From NCBI GenBank assembly GCA_020848015.1, contig JADLBA010000274.1:1-14486 (forward strand): a DNA stretch of 14,486 nt. The letters are read 5' to 3'. The stretch is from Crocinitomicaceae bacterium (lineage in GTDB: Bacteria; Bacteroidota; Bacteroidia; Flavobacteriales_D; Sanyastnellaceae). Positions 6,172-14,354 of the stretch are shown one piece after another. Numbering within the stretch: position 1 is the first letter of the stretch; each line of letters opens with the position of its first letter. A program made the position numbers and the translations under genes. The notes below the pieces were generated by a model. That model saw nothing but the letters and a program-made list of their open reading frames with translations, had not been told where the DNA came from and searched no databases.

Positions 6172-7167
6172 GTGATAAAAATCGGAAATATTGAGCTACC
6201 CGATTTTCCATTGCTGTTGGCACCGATGGAAGATGTCAGTGATCCTCCCTTTCGTATGGTATGCAAGGAAAACGGCGCAGACCTGATGTACACAGAGTTT
6301 ATCAGCAGCGAAGGGCTGATCAGAGATGCGGCAAAGAGCAGAATGAAGCTCGATATTTTTGAATACGAACGACCAATTGGTGTGCAGATTTTCGGCAGTG
6401 AAATTGATACGATGGTGAAATGTGCGGAGATCATTGAGCGTACAAATCCTGATCTGCTCGACATCAATTATGGTTGTCCGGTGATGAAAGTAACCTGCAA
6501 AGGTGCCGGCGCCGGTATATTGAAAGACATTCCGAAAATGGTACGGATGACAGAAGAAGTGGTAAAAGCCACGAAGCTACCGGTCACAGTAAAAACCCGC
6601 CTCGGATGGGATGATCAGACAAAGAATATTGTTGATGTGGCCGAGCGGCTACAGGACATCGGCATCCAGGCGCTGACGATCCACGGAAGGACGCGGGTGC
6701 AGATGTACAAGGGAGAGGCCGATTGGACACTGATAGCAAAGGTGAAAGAAAACTCACGCCTCCACATTCCTGTTTTTGGAAACGGAGATATTAATTCTCC
6801 GGAAAAAGCATTAGAGTATAAAAACCGTTACGGTGTAGATGGTATTATGATAGGCCGCGCAAGCATTGGTTATCCTTGGATATTCAACAGAATCAAACAC
6901 TTTTTTAAAACGGGCGAAAGATTAGCACCGCCGACCATTCAACAGCGGACAGAAACCTGCAGAAAACATTTTGAGTTTTCTCTCAAGTGGAAAGGAGAAA
7001 AGTTGGGTGTGTTGGAAATGCGACGGCATTATACTAACTACTTCAAAGGATTGCCCAACTTCAAAGATGATCGAATGGCCTTGGTGACAATGATGGAGCC
7101 GGAAGCTATTTCAAATAAATTGAAAGAAATTGCAGTGAGGTATGATGGTATTGAATTCGTCAACTGA
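6172..7167 (+). CDS. dusB: tRNA-dihydrouridine synthase, DusB type
   Basis: A 331-residue flavoenzyme that reduces specific uridines in the tRNA D-loop with NADPH and FMN. A TIM-barrel Dus domain spans about residues 12-240, followed by a C-terminal helical tRNA-binding domain (about 250-331). Visible sites: LAPMEDVSDPPFR (16-28), the catalytic Cys in DINYGCPV (Cys102), Lys141 in VKTRLGW, His171 in HGRT, the phosphate-binding GNGDI (203-207) and IGRA (227-230), and MRRHYTNYFKG (283-293) in the tail. The start is GTG at 6172; the first in-frame ATG lies beyond the conserved IKIGNIELP beginning and would cut into the barrel. The -7 box at 6159-6166 suggests transcription begins almost at this codon. 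It is divergent from the CPBP gene and apparently monocistronic. Confidence 0.93.
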   Translation: MIKIGNIELPDFPLLLAPMEDVSDPPFRMVCKENGADLMYTEFISSEGLIRDAAKSRMKLDIFEYERPIGVQIFGSEIDTMVKCAEIIERTNPDLLDINYGCPVMKVTCKGAGAGILKDIPKMVRMTEEVVKATKLPVTVKTRLGWDDQTKNIVDVAERLQDIGIQALTIHGRTRVQMYKGEADWTLIAKVKENSRLHIPVFGNGDINSPEKALEYKNRYGVDGIMIGRASIGYPWIFNRIKHFFKTGERLAPPTIQQRTETCRKHFEFSLKWKGEKLGVLEMRRHYTNYFKGLPNFKDDRMALVTMMEPEAISNKLKEIAVRYDGIEFVN

Positions 7168-7191
7168 TACAATTTTTTTGAATATTTTGTA

Positions 7192-7222
7192 CTCTGTCTC
7201 TTTGCGCACTTTGCGGTAAAAT
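7192..7222. repeat. CTTTGCG-type repeat copy 1
   Basis: The phrase CTTTGCGCACTTTGCGGT, followed by AAAA, holds two CTTTGCG units 10 bases apart. It resembles a widespread intergenic repeat of Bacteroidota with alternating CTTTGCG and CTTTGTG units. Two related phrases follow at 7265-7282 (opposite orientation) and 7326-7362. Confidence 0.4.
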
Positions 7223-7264
7223 TTTTTTGAGGATAATAAATATTGTCGTTTGAAAACAGAAAGT

Positions 7265-7282
7265 GTTCACGCAAAGCCCGCG
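7265..7282. repeat. CTTTGCG-type repeat copy 2, opposite orientation
   Basis: TTCACGCAAAGCCCGCG is the inverted form of the same phrase (CGGGCTTTGCGTGAA on the minus strand). Together with copy 1 it makes an imperfect inverted pair around an AT-rich core. Confidence 0.35.
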
Positions 7283-7290
7283 TAGTAATA

Positions 7291-7393
7291 ATACCAATTC
7301 TATCCAGAAATAGTCCAATACAAATCTCTGATGCTTTGTGTCATTGTGGCTGTGGGTGAAAATATCAAACTATTTTAAGGATAGAAATGGTAT
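7291..7393. repeat. MITE-like element with near-perfect terminal inverted repeats
   Basis: The left arm ATACCAATTCTATCC (7291-7305) and right arm GGATAGAAATGGTAT (7379-7393) pair over 15 positions with one mismatch. Just inside, AAATAGT (7308-7314) pairs with ACTATTT (7369-7375). A roughly 103-base element with these ends would fold into a long hairpin. It holds no ORF. The inside carries a CTTTGTG-type phrase (7326-7362) like that at 7192. A flanking TA occurs on both sides (7289-7290 and 7394-7395 reads AA, so a duplication is uncertain). It could be a mobile miniature element or a transcript-end structure for dus. Confidence 0.5.
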
Positions 7394-7443
7394 AACCTGG
7401 ATGCCCATCGCACAATACAGGAAACAGGAAATCGAGTCAAAAT

Positions 7444-7483
7444 AAAAAGGGCTATCCCGGATAGGAGACAGCCCTTTTTTATT
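7444..7483. terminator. Bidirectional intrinsic terminator between dus and the giant gene
   Basis: AAAAAGGGCT (7444-7453) pairs with AGCCCTTTTT (7470-7479), enclosing a 16-base loop that can form a further short ATCC/GGAT pairing. A T-run with ATTT follows on the plus strand, and TTTTTATTT follows on the minus strand. It sits 12 bases beyond the giant gene's stop, which it most clearly serves; for dus it lies about 280 bases downstream. Confidence 0.8.
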
Positions 7484-7495
7484 TCCGCAGGGGTA

Positions 7496-10400
7496 TTACC
7501 TGACAACTTTTTGAGTCATCAGCAGTGTTTGTCCACTGACAACCTGGACAGTATAAACCCCTTTACTGAGATCATTGAGGTCAATAAATACTCTTTGTCC
7601 GTCATGTGCAGACGAGCGCTCGCGCTTTACCAGTTGCCCGTTAGTTCCAAACAACCGGATGTCTGCTGTTTTTGCATTGGCATCAACAAAGGTCAGTTGT
7701 ATGCCACCGTTCATTTGCAGCATAGTCACCGCAGGGCGATTGCCGGACTCTGCAATACTGAGCACTTCCTCTACTGCAATAGTGATTTCTTCACTGTCGC
7801 TACAAGAAGTGTTGGATGCTGTGAGTTGGACAGTATATGATCCTTCATTATCAAAGGTATGTGTGAAGGAAATATCATTGCTGACTACCGTACCATTGAT
7901 TGTCCAGATATATGAAGAGGCACTTCCGGCATCTGCCGAGAAAGTGATGTCACCACTTGTTCCCTCTACGATTTGTATATCTGTTGCTGAAGCAAGTATT
8001 CCTGCATTTACCGCTGCAGGGTCTTTTATGTCGGCTACTTGAGTGATGTCAGCACAGATAGTTTCTACTGATACTGTATAAACATCAGCAGGCAGGTTTT
8101 CGATCACAGCAGTATTTTCAACTGTCTGCCCCTGTGCAACTGTTTCACCGCTATAATTGGTAATTGTATAAGGATAGTCGCTGCCGGCAGAGGTGAATAT
8201 CTCAATTCTTCCATCGTTGGCAGTGTTGCAATGAGCTACCGAAGTAACGAGCGAGCTTTCAATCTGAGAAGGTTCTTCTATTTTGATGTCAGCAGAAGAA
8301 ACACCGCAGGAGTTGTCAGCATTGGTCATTTCTACTACGTATGAACCCGCCGGTGCGTTGCTCCATACAGAAGATGTAGTGCCTGAAAATACCGTTGCGC
8401 CCAAACCATTGATGATCGAATAGTTCCAGTTTCCTTCGGGAAGAGTTATATCCACCGATCCGTTGTCGCTGCCATAGCAGGTAGCATCCGAAGTTATAAC
8501 AGACACTGGTGCAGAGAAGTGAATGATCATTCGGTTGCCCTGATAAGGACCCGCAGCGACTACTGAAAGTTCGGTTCCAGTTTCAACCGGCACTACCGTT
8601 CCGTTGGAGGTATCTTCCACCGTAATGCAGGAACCCGGCGCAATATTCAGTACATCAGTAATAATAAATGTGTAAGTACCTGCTGTGGGGAGATCAAGGT
8701 AAACCGGAATGCTCAACTCATTAGAAAGAGAAGGGCGGGCATCAATCGTCATCAGCTTATTATCAGCCGATACAAGCGCAAATTCAGGTGAGGTAGTGAC
8801 CATGCTCTCAAACTTTTCTGCATCGTATTCGTGCTCGTAATTATCAGTTGCACCATCTACAAAGGCGATCACTGCCTCATCGGCCTGGTTATCTTTTTCA
8901 ATGCGGAGACGGATCAGTTGTGCATCTGGCCCGTTTCTGACAAAGGATGACCCTGTTTCAGAGTTGTGTGTCTCCTTAAAATTGAGGTTCTGACTTCCTG
9001 CAGTAGCCTGTACGAAAAACGACTGACTGTGTGCAATGAAGCGACTGGCCGAACCCACCTGAGTGTTAGCATTGTAAGAGCGGTAGCCCGGCAGTTGAGA
9101 GTCGAAAACGTAATAAGTCGCAACATTTGAACTATTGCCTTCTACCGCTTCCCAGTCAACTTCAGAGGGATATACATTAGTGACGAGGTTCCATCCGTCG
9201 CCTGAATTGGGTGTAACTGTATAGCTGAGCGGAACTGCGACATCTCCTTTCTGAATGGTGCCGGTAACATCAACTGTGTTTGCCGGTGCCGTCATATAAA
9301 CGATGTATCCGTTAGCACTGGAAAGTGAATTGGTAACATTGGTTGCCCCAACCCACCCAACGTTTCTGCCACCGGTTTGTGTTTCGTCATAATGCTGTAT
9401 GTTGTTTAAAGAGTTTACGGGGAAATCAGCTCCGGTAAATCCAGTGGTAAGAATATCATCATTCCAGTCTGCAATGGTTCTGCCCGTAATCGGACAGCCG
9501 AGAAATACCCAGTTCTGCAAAGACCCCGGTAAATAGCGTTGCAGAAGGACGTTGCCCGATATATCTGCTCCCGAACGGATCGCCCCGATAGAACCCGATC
9601 CGGAAGTATTGGAAATAAGCGTAAGATTTCCTCCGGTGGTCAGAGTGGCCTCCTCAGGACGCAGAACTCCGGAGACCTCAGTGGCTGTGGACAATGTTAC
9701 CGAACCATTGTCATTATCAATTACGAGGTGGTTGAAGTTGGTCGTTACGCTGCCTCCAATGCTTTGGGCAACGGCACCTTTCATTGTAATGGTTCCCGTA
9801 TTTTTTACAAATGCTCCGTCATTGTCCCAATCGCCATAAACCTTCAGGTCTTTAGCCGTTCCATTATTAAATGTTCCCCCGCTATTGATGGTGATGTCTT
9901 CACACGCAGCACCTGCATTGAGAGTAACGGTATGTGTATTCTGAATGATCAGGTTGGTATAGCGATTGAGTGTGGCCGTAGATGCACTGGGTGGTCCTGA
10001 AGGAGCCGTTGACCAGATAGCGTCGGTAGTATTACCGGTGGAGCGGCTGTAAATTGTTCCGCGACATCCCTTCTGGGTGATCAGCACATCATCGAGGGCA
10101 TATTTTCCTCCCGTAGAGGCTGTGTGAATAAATCGGGTACCAAAATAACTGATGTCGCTATAGGTTGCATCCGTACCGGTACCTGCTGAGACAAGGTTGT
10201 CAAAATCACCATCGAGGTCATATTTTAGAGTAAAAAGACCGTCCTCATCCCGGGTACTTTCAAAGCCAACTTCCGATTGTGAAGTGCCCCAGTCAAGGGG
10301 GACGGTAGCGATAACGGAGGCAGTTGCTCCATTTTCAATCCTCCACAATCTGAGAGAATCGGGATCCCCGCTAAGTATAGGATCAACACCCAAAGCGTAA

Positions 10401-12334
10401 CCATCTACACTCGTACTCCAGAGATCGCTCTCGTTGGCTGCGATGAAACAAAGGAATTTGGTGCTGGGCGAAGGCTCGATGGTATATGTTTTCAGGTTAA
10501 ATCGCCAGGTGGTAGTTAAGCCCGGCATATAGGCATCATCGGTATCAGTATAGATATAAGCTTGCCCCGGACTTCCTGAACTTACATGCCGCAGGGAATA
10601 GGTTCCGCTCGCAGGAGAAGTGCTATTTGCCGTCCAGGTTCCCGAACTAACTGCCGTCCATCCATTAATATTTCCATCTTCAAAGTCATCGCTGAGAATA
10701 GTCTCATACCCCATTTCATCATCAGTAATGTTCAGATCAAACACAGAGGGAGAAACCGAATATGCATTGAGTCCGCCACTTATATTCTGCAACTCAAATT
10801 TCAGGTTGGCAATGTCATCACAATCGGTATTATCTGTGATGTTAAGCACTACTGTCTTGTCTGCACTGCTGCCTGCCGGAAAAGTAATGCTCTGTGTAGT
10901 GTATGAATCAACTCTTTCGTCGTCGCCGGAGATCAGAACCACATCAGCAGTAGTAGCTACTGTGGGGAAGGGGTTGGTGATCTCAATGGTCAGTGTATAT
11001 GTGCCGCCGGAGAGATCTTCGTCAATAGTTGCGCCGGTGGTGGTAAAATTGATATAGGTATTTTCCGGAAGTGTCAGCACGCGAAAATTGTCAAATTCCT
11101 GCCCCTGCAGTGGGGTGGAACTTCCATCAGTATGAACGGCCATAACGCCAAAATAGCCATTGGAAGAAGGGGGATAGGTATTGTCTTCTACAAAATATTC
11201 GCTGTCAATCGTGCTTGAATGTAAAACAGTTGATTCGCTTTCCGGGCAATCCAATGCAGTGAGGCCATCGGTAGAAGAGGTGGGAAGAGGGCTGGTGCGA
11301 ATAGTCCATAGTCCATCCTGATCACGTGTTATTTTAAAGGTGACTCCCCAGTCGGTAATACCGTTGGTAATAATATCTTCTGTTTCAAAAATTACATCCG
11401 GTGTGCCGTTGTCCACGCGCTCCAGTCGGATTTCGTCGTCTCCGGAGTCGTCGCCAATCTGGATGCGGTAGCCATCAACGGTAGCAGATTCGAGATTGGA
11501 TTCGCTGGCGTAAAGCCAAACATACGTCTTATTGGCATCGGTAGCGGATTGCCCGCGCCTTCCTACCCAGAAATACCATTCCTGCTGCGATTCCCAGTCG
11601 GCAATCTGGCTGCTGAGGTATTGTGTACCGGCGGTAGAGGCGTTGAGCCGCAATGTATGGCTATTCAGGTCTTCCGAACCACTGAGCGTAGAAGCATCGC
11701 TTTTCTCTACTATTGTGAAGTTGCCGGTATCTCCTCCCCAAGCAGGACCACTGGAAAAATTTCCATCCGAAAAACTGTCGCTTGATTCAAACTCGAAATA
11801 AGCCATGAAGTTGTCGCCGGAATTATCATCCTTCTTATACTCACCACAACCGGTGGAACTGGAACTGTTACCTTCGATCTGCCAGTAAACTTCAAGAACA
11901 TAAGTTCCCGATAGAGTAAGACCACTCAAGAGATTAGTCGTACCTGAAGTCACTGAATATCGCTCATCATAAGTTCCGGGGCACGGGGCGGCACAGGTGC
12001 GGGGAAGAGCTATAGAAGTGAAACTTCCAGGCGTGTCGCACATTCTATAAACTCTGTAAAATACAGCAGTGCTGCTCGTTTCACATACGTTGCTCGATGC
12101 GTCCTTATAGGTGCGCAGCTCACCGCCTTTCAGGGTCAGGGTTCCCCCTGAGGAGAATCGCCCAAGGAAATAATCATCGAGTGAGGCATCAGACAAGGGA
12201 TTCTGGTCTCCGGCAAGATACACGTCGGAACCGTTATTGATGAGAATCCGGCTTTGCGATATATTCCATTGCGAAAAAGTAGCAACAGGAAATAAAAGCA
12301 AAAAGAAGAGGGCAAAAGATTCAATCTTTAGCAT
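7496..12334 (-). CDS. Giant mosaic secreted protein with T9SS type A sorting domain
   Basis: 1612 residues. The ATG at 12332-12334 is chosen because it starts a signal peptide (1-21, ending FSQ); the open frame runs 49 codons further up with no signal. Parts in order: a Cys-bearing N-terminal segment (22-180); a LamG/concanavalin-like domain (about 183-420); a Calx-beta-like repeat (about 425-540, ending NITDDE); a second, homologous LamG-like domain (about 545-755); a repetitive beta-rich part (760-930, TNLIIQNTHTVTLNAG, KVYGDWDNDGAF); a conserved T9SS-cargo segment (935-1275: NWVFLGCPITG, GWNLVTNVYPSEVDW, QSFFVQA); two SprB-like repeats (about 1277-1355 and 1358-1435); a PKD domain (about 1445-1520); and the sorting domain (about 1525-1612, GQLVKRE, LSKGVYTVQV, TQKVVR). 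Such proteins cross the outer membrane by T9SS and are released or anchored at the surface; the mix suggests adhesion or glycan contact. No catalytic motif is seen. It stands alone, ending at a strong terminator. Confidence 0.92.
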   Translation of the reverse strand: MLKIESFALFFLLLFPVATFSQWNISQSRILINNGSDVYLAGDQNPLSDASLDDYFLGRFSSGGTLTLKGGELRTYKDASSNVCETSSTAVFYRVYRMCDTPGSFTSIALPRTCAAPCPGTYDERYSVTSGTTNLLSGLTLSGTYVLEVYWQIEGNSSSSTGCGEYKKDDNSGDNFMAYFEFESSDSFSDGNFSSGPAWGGDTGNFTIVEKSDASTLSGSEDLNSHTLRLNASTAGTQYLSSQIADWESQQEWYFWVGRRGQSATDANKTYVWLYASESNLESATVDGYRIQIGDDSGDDEIRLERVDNGTPDVIFETEDIITNGITDWGVTFKITRDQDGLWTIRTSPLPTSSTDGLTALDCPESESTVLHSSTIDSEYFVEDNTYPPSSNGYFGVMAVHTDGSSTPLQGQEFDNFRVLTLPENTYINFTTTGATIDEDLSGGTYTLTIEITNPFPTVATTADVVLISGDDERVDSYTTQSITFPAGSSADKTVVLNITDNTDCDDIANLKFELQNISGGLNAYSVSPSVFDLNITDDEMGYETILSDDFEDGNINGWTAVSSGTWTANSTSPASGTYSLRHVSSGSPGQAYIYTDTDDAYMPGLTTTWRFNLKTYTIEPSPSTKFLCFIAANESDLWSTSVDGYALGVDPILSGDPDSLRLWRIENGATASVIATVPLDWGTSQSEVGFESTRDEDGLFTLKYDLDGDFDNLVSAGTGTDATYSDISYFGTRFIHTASTGGKYALDDVLITQKGCRGTIYSRSTGNTTDAIWSTAPSGPPSASTATLNRYTNLIIQNTHTVTLNAGAACEDITINSGGTFNNGTAKDLKVYGDWDNDGAFVKNTGTITMKGAVAQSIGGSVTTNFNHLVIDNDNGSVTLSTATEVSGVLRPEEATLTTGGNLTLISNTSGSGSIGAIRSGADISGNVLLQRYLPGSLQNWVFLGCPITGRTIADWNDDILTTGFTGADFPVNSLNNIQHYDETQTGGRNVGWVGATNVTNSLSSANGYIVYMTAPANTVDVTGTIQKGDVAVPLSYTVTPNSGDGWNLVTNVYPSEVDWEAVEGNSSNVATYYVFDSQLPGYRSYNANTQVGSASRFIAHSQSFFVQATAGSQNLNFKETHNSETGSSFVRNGPDAQLIRLRIEKDNQADEAVIAFVDGATDNYEHEYDAEKFESMVTTSPEFALVSADNKLMTIDARPSLSNELSIPVYLDLPTAGTYTFIITDVLNIAPGSCITVEDTSNGTVVPVETGTELSVVAAGPYQGNRMIIHFSAPVSVITSDATCYGSDNGSVDITLPEGNWNYSIINGLGATVFSGTTSSVWSNAPAGSYVVEMTNADNSCGVSSADIKIEEPSQIESSLVTSVAHCNTANDGRIEIFTSAGSDYPYTITNYSGETVAQGQTVENTAVIENLPADVYTVSVETICADITQVADIKDPAAVNAGILASATDIQIVEGTSGDITFSADAGSASSYIWTINGTVVSNDISFTHTFDNEGSYTVQLTASNTSCSDSEEITIAVEEVLSIAESGNRPAVTMLQMNGGIQLTFVDANAKTADIRLFGTNGQLVKRERSSAHDGQRVFIDLNDLSKGVYTVQVVSGQTLLMTQKVVR

Positions 12335-12764
12335 TTTTGATAGGTTTTTATGATTAGCAGAACAGCCATTTATGGAATTGGTCAAAGTAAAATTACACTG
12401 TTTTTCTGCCGACGCAAAATATTTAATACACAAGTGAAAATAACTTACGAAACCGGCGTAATCCCGGCATCTTATTGACAATCCACCGTTGAAAATGAAG
12501 GTGTAGCCACTATCCGGATGGAAGAATGCGAGAATTCCTGCCTTTCCCGCTTTCCTTTGCTCCGAGTCTCAGGTTTCCAAGGGGGCATATCTCCCGGAAG
12601 AACCGTCTGCCGGTTTTTCAGAAAAAAAATTGCAGTACTTGCTGTTATTGGAATTTTAAACGCTTTCCGATGGGCAAGTTTTGACAGATGATTGTAATTT
12701 GCGTTTTTTTCCCGGAAATAGCGGTAATGTACAACACGGAAATCAATTTATTTTTTTAAAAAAG
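12335..12764. other. Divergent intergenic region between the T9SS protein gene and the neuB-like gene
   Basis: 430 bases with no supported gene. On the minus strand TTACTTTG (12390-12383), seven of eight to TAnnTTTG, with TTTG at 12418-12415, is a weak promoter for the T9SS gene because the spacer is 24 instead of 19. On the plus side no full promoter box is found before the neuB-like ATG; TTTTGAC at 12679-12685 and TAATTTG at 12695-12701 are off-spacing. A short hairpin AACCG-TCTGC-CGGTT with a T-run lies at 12601-12618. Confidence 0.4.
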
Positions 12765-13817
12765 ATGAGCGATAAACATACATATATAATCGGAGAAATA
12801 GGGCAAAATCACAATGGTTCTGCTGATCTGGCAAAACTATTAGTCGAGATTGCTGCACGCGAAGTGAAGGTTGATTTAGAAGATGTCAATTTGAAGGTAC
12901 GTGGAATGGATGCAGTGAAACTGACGAAACGCGACCTGAAAGAAGAACTGAGTCATTCGGCGATGAGCAAGCCATATAACAGCCCACACTCTTTTGGCAA
13001 AACCTATGGCGAACACAGGGCTGTTCTTGAATTGACCGATGAGGAGCATTTCGAAGTATATAAACACGCAAAAAGCCTGCAACTCGATTTTGTCGAAACA
13101 CTTTGCGCAAAGGGATGTCTTTCTATCCTGAAATATTTTTCTCCTGATGCGCTGAAAGTTGCCAGCCGCGATCTGACCAATCTGCCGTTGCTCGAAGCAC
13201 TCGCAGAGACCAAAATTCCGATCATCCTATCTACTGGTATGGCAGGGAAACAGGAACTCGATGAGGCACTGGATGTGATCGCGAGGCACCATAGTTCGAT
13301 TTCAATCCTGCATTGTGTTTCGGAATATCCCACACGTCCTGAAAATGTAAACCTCCGCACCATTACATACCTGATGAAACATTATCCCCAGTACAGGATC
13401 GGTTTCAGCGACCATACCATTGGTATTGTGACTCCGGTAGCTGCGGCTGCAATGGGCGCAAGGATTATCGAAAAACACATTACCATTGACAGGAAAATGA
13501 AGGGGACAGACCAGGCCGGATCACTCGGCCCCGATGGCATTATGAGAATGATGCGCGATCTCCGGCTCCTTGAAATATGGTACGGAGAAGAGGATATGTT
13601 CATCGAGGATTCCGTACAATCGGCCAGAGTTAAACTCGAACGATCAATCGCCTCAGTGCGCCCGCTGATGAAAGGAGAAATAATCAGCGAAGAAGACCTT
13701 CACATGCTTTCTCCAGGCGATGGATTTAAGTGGAGAGATAAAAAAGAAGTGATAGGAAAAAAAGCAATGATGGATATCCCCGCAGATGAAATCATTTATG
13801 CTAACATGATTGCCTGA
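12765..13817 (+). CDS. NeuB/SpsE-family nonulosonate (sialic-acid-like) synthase
   Basis: 350 residues. Family members condense phosphoenolpyruvate with a six-carbon sugar (N-acetylmannosamine, its 6-phosphate, mannose 6-phosphate or relatives) to give a nine-carbon acid. The TIM barrel covers about 5-275: GEIGQNHNG (10-18), MDAVKLTKRDL (48-58), KVASRDLTNLPL (131-142), ILSTGM (154-159), LHCVSEYP (182-189), and GFSDHT and EKHIT, whose His217 and His238 match the two metal-binding histidines of NeuB. A SAF (antifreeze-like) domain follows (about 287-350). It differs from classical NeuB in an extra stretch near 33-47 and in FVETLCAKGCL (109-119) where NeuB has FISTPFS. ATG 12765 is chosen since homology begins at once; a TTG start at 12681 would add 28 unrelated residues. 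A KdsC-type phosphatase starts four bases after its stop, which suggests a phosphorylated product. Substrate unresolved. Confidence 0.88.
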   Translation: MSDKHTYIIGEIGQNHNGSADLAKLLVEIAAREVKVDLEDVNLKVRGMDAVKLTKRDLKEELSHSAMSKPYNSPHSFGKTYGEHRAVLELTDEEHFEVYKHAKSLQLDFVETLCAKGCLSILKYFSPDALKVASRDLTNLPLLEALAETKIPIILSTGMAGKQELDEALDVIARHHSSISILHCVSEYPTRPENVNLRTITYLMKHYPQYRIGFSDHTIGIVTPVAAAAMGARIIEKHITIDRKMKGTDQAGSLGPDGIMRMMRDLRLLEIWYGEEDMFIEDSVQSARVKLERSIASVRPLMKGEIISEEDLHMLSPGDGFKWRDKKEVIGKKAMMDIPADEIIYANMIA

Positions 13818-13821
13818 AAGG

Positions 13822-14349
13822 ATGCTCCCAAAACTGATCATTACGGATATTGACGGGGTCTGGACAGACGGCGGAATGTATTACGACCAGACAGGGAATG
13901 AGTGGAAAAAGTTCAATACCTCCGATAGTGCGGGTGTATTATTTCTTCGCCTTCTGAGTATTCCGGTTGCTATAATCACCGGAGAAAACACAACCATTGT
14001 GGCCAATCGCGCAAAGAAACTCGGAATCGAAGAGCTGCATCAGGGAGTTCATAACAAGTTGAAGGTCGCACAGGAGATTTGCAAGCGAATGCAAATTGGT
14101 CTGCACGAGACAGCATATATCGGCGATGATATCGGCGACATTCCATTGCTCCGGAATACGGGACTCAGCGGTTGCCCCGCGAATGCACCCGACTATATAC
14201 AAAAGATCGTACATACAGTTACAAAAAATAGGGGAGGAGAAGGGGCATTCCGGGAATTTGTAGAATGTATTCTTCAGAAAGAAAATATGTTCGAAAAAGT
14301 ACTTTCAAATTTTGAAGAAGGAACCCTGACCCGCAATTCAAAGCAATAA
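13822..14349 (+). CDS. KdsC-type HAD phosphatase (Kdo-8-phosphate or nonulosonate-9-phosphate phosphatase)
   Basis: 175 residues, the usual size of this capless HAD family, which acts as a tetramer. Motif I is TDIDGVWTDGG with nucleophile Asp9 and acid/base Asp11; motif II is IITGE (Thr53); motif III is Lys79; motif IV is GDDIGDIPLL (Asp102, Asp103, Asp106). The C-terminal RGGEGAFREF (137-146) is a KdsC-family hallmark. Its place directly after a NeuB-like synthase argues for removal of the 9-phosphate from a sialic-acid-like or KDN-like product rather than Kdo 8-phosphate; in Bacteroides thetaiotaomicron a KdsC-type phosphatase acts on KDN 9-phosphate beside a NeuB-like synthase. If no other kdsC exists in the genome it could serve Kdo instead, or both. 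ATG 13822 is used; a TTG at 13810 overlaps the upstream stop and adds four residues. Confidence 0.87.
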   Translation: MLPKLIITDIDGVWTDGGMYYDQTGNEWKKFNTSDSAGVLFLRLLSIPVAIITGENTTIVANRAKKLGIEELHQGVHNKLKVAQEICKRMQIGLHETAYIGDDIGDIPLLRNTGLSGCPANAPDYIQKIVHTVTKNRGGEGAFREFVECILQKENMFEKVLSNFEEGTLTRNSKQ

Positions 14350-14354
14350 TAGGT

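Noticed and set aside
7511..8042. Plus-strand open frames of 109 and 155 codons opposite the giant gene's 3' end
   Set aside because: They lie antisense to the well-supported T9SS, PKD and SprB-like domains; composition is what a reverse reading of Ser/Thr/Val-rich coding gives.
12601..12618. Hairpin AACCG-TCTGC-CGGTT followed by T residues as an intrinsic terminator
   Set aside because: Only five base pairs, and no plus-strand gene ends upstream of it; it lies between two divergent starts.
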